Virus record (IMG/VR): IMGVR_UViG_3300027963_000350
Coordinates: 1-23,374 of that record
DNA from: a virus
Strand: one strand, 5' to 3'
Length of the DNA stretch: 23,374 nt
The translations under genes and the position numbers were made by a program. The notes beneath the pieces are model-generated. The model worked only from the letters and a program-made list of their open reading frames with translations. It was not told where the DNA came from and made no database searches. Of this stretch, positions 23,301 through 23,374 are shown one piece after another. How positions within the stretch are numbered: position 1 is the first letter of the stretch; each line of letters begins with the position of its first letter.

Positions 23301-23374
23301 GTATTTATTCTTACTATACGTGGAGAGGTTGATCCTGAGTAAGTAGTGGTAAATGCTCCTACTGCTACTATTTT
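20336..23374 (-). CDS. Giant delta-60 repeat protein, probable tail fibre/adhesin (N-terminus beyond window)
   Basis: At least 1012 residues are visible; an internal ATG at 23272 is not the start because the frame stays open to the right edge (KIVAVGAFTTTYSGSTSPRI) with the same repeat. The protein is a chain of about 15 units of 50-60 residues, each close to RLNxNGTxDxxFNxGxGF...Q.DGKI.VGG.F..YSGS. This is the delta-60/DUF5122 repeat, expected to form beta-propeller-like blades. A YSGS tetrapeptide marks most units; units near 23 kb and 22.3 kb are most alike. No signal peptide or transmembrane segment is visible. The end is NQPRTMELLD without a known attachment domain. Host-surface recognition is inferred from the repeats and position upstream of tail genes; a structural whisker or decoration protein is an alternative. 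Confidence 0.85.
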   Translation of the reverse strand, partial: KIVAVGAFTTTYSGSTSPRIVRINTDGTKDFTFNMGTTGFSANQYSAQIQNDGKIIVVGLNATYSGSAAQRIRRINTNGTLDTTFNIGTAGLNNTTYRAIIQPDQKIVVMGSFTSYSGSAVNRITRINPNGTRDLTFNVGTGFDTATGQPAALELDSTGNIYAGSTFTTYSGSQVNYFVRISPSGSIAPGTPGFVSAPSASGFTSQVFSILVNSDTSVYAGTFTGNYRNANYIARLNTNGTLDPTFQQGLVGFSSTVYKIQVQADDKIIVGGNFASYSGSSNPAIVRLNANGTKDTSFNIGTAGFFGGGVTNIKIQPDQKIIAMGAFTSYSSSAVNRITRINTDGTRDLTFNVGTGFDSVGAVPSALELDSSGNIYVGSNFLTYSGSTVNYFVKISPSGSIITGSSFYNGYSGTVRAIVVDSSGGIYTGGEFTTYPFRYNGILRLNEDGTADSSFNVGLSGFSSTSDVVRSLKIQPDGKILAGGTFSTYSGSSNLYMVRINSNGSKDTSFNQGAGFIGSIYDLQLQNDGKIVVGGGFSSYSGSGNYYIVRINPSGSQDTSFNITQGVNSLSGNTEKLLIDNSGSIHVLHYPNSNPYRYFKYLSSGSLDANGITVQGTSGTPAVTSLAKDSLNNIFLLGQSPFTVFKQNNNGIVAFESSSNNTSSLFNPGTGFLNTSTNQLSGIPAASVKNTSGDIWLNSSQYPQYYSGSSFTSDLFKISQQGNLLATSSYTGNGTVQTLTAQSDGQILAGYSSPYSPTTNPWRFNSNGLFGSGGQYIWYTIYSMQVQSTGKVLIGGDFQSNAVVTYDDGEGGTYDQDTPTTPGYLLRLNSNLTVDGTFLQNQINGPVFNINTLPDDSSILTGVFQLYSGAEKENIAKIDANGNLDYTYIVGPGFSGPVIKTALQPDNKLIAAGDFTQYSGSSGVNRLVRLNTNGSIDTTFNPGSGFNNFNSLSSKIVVDNLGNIHVAGGDFTSYSGSAVSGYVKILPNGNIDPTGTSGSFLSNQPRTMELLD
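22301..22342 (-). repeat. 42-bp perfect direct repeat, copy 2 (fibre gene)
   Basis: Identical to 22943-22984 and exactly 642 bases (214 codons) away, in frame. It encodes the GTRDLTFNVGTGFD stretch and marks the second copy of a four-unit super-repeat. Confidence 0.9.
22943..22984 (-). repeat. 42-bp perfect direct repeat, copy 1 (fibre gene)
   Basis: Identical to 22301-22342. Flanking protein also matches (SAVNRITRIN, ALELDSTGNIY versus ALELDSSGNIY, then YSGSxVNYFV(R/K)ISPSGSI), so a block of about four delta-60 units appears to have been duplicated in tandem. Confidence 0.9.

Noticed and set aside
20336-23374. Regular repeats that might be a CRISPR array or diversity-generating retroelement target
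   Set aside because: Repeats are in-frame protein-coding units of 50-60 codons, imperfect in DNA, with no spacers; no reverse transcriptase or template repeat is visible.
1-23374. tRNA genes, integrase, insertion sequences or att sites
   Set aside because: Gaps between genes are short (longest 142 bases) and none shows a cloverleaf, transposase or recombinase coding.

Overview
This window is part of the genome of a contractile-tailed bacteriophage (myovirus) with T4-type replication and tail genes. Every gene I can support reads on the minus strand, so transcription runs from right to left. The DNA is AT-rich and genes are tightly packed, often overlapping or separated by a few bases. No tRNA, integrase, transposase, CRISPR array or plus-strand gene was found. 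Two features suggest a Bacteroidota host: no start codon has a convincing Shine-Dalgarno sequence (upstream bases are A/T-rich), and the fibre uses delta-60 repeats while the hub carries a DUF5675-like domain. This host call is inference.

From right to left, region 1 (23374-19388) holds a very large delta-60 repeat protein cut by the window edge, probably a tail fibre or adhesin, then three small proteins of unknown role. Region 2 (19387-16947) holds the tail sheath and tail tube genes and ends in an intrinsic terminator. Region 3 (16902-13033) holds a gp26-like protein, an overlapping 95-aa frame and the tape measure protein. This is the usual order of two tail-assembly chaperone frames followed by the tape measure. 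Region 4 (12997-5851) is a compact baseplate run: a 77-aa protein, a 725-aa protein with a tube-like C-terminus, a LysM protein, a 939-aa hub fused through a poly-glycine linker to a DUF5675-like domain, and a 530-aa protein with a proline-rich linker. It ends at a second intrinsic terminator.

Region 5 (5794-1) is the replication and recombination block: a short family A DNA polymerase, an unknown 151-aa protein, a gp32-like single-strand binding protein, UvsX recombinase, an RNase H/flap 5'-nuclease, and a DnaB/gp41-type helicase cut by the left edge. Together these could build most of a replication fork, but the polymerase is family A rather than the family B gp43 of T4, and its proofreading domain appears degenerate.

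The most interesting points are the 59-bp tail-chaperone overlap with two G4 runs, a recurring motif reading (A/C)TATTTATAAT upstream of most structural transcription units, the divergent polymerase active site, the hub-DUF5675 fusion, and a 642-bp tandem super-repeat in the fibre gene. All function calls come from motif and context reading without database searches.
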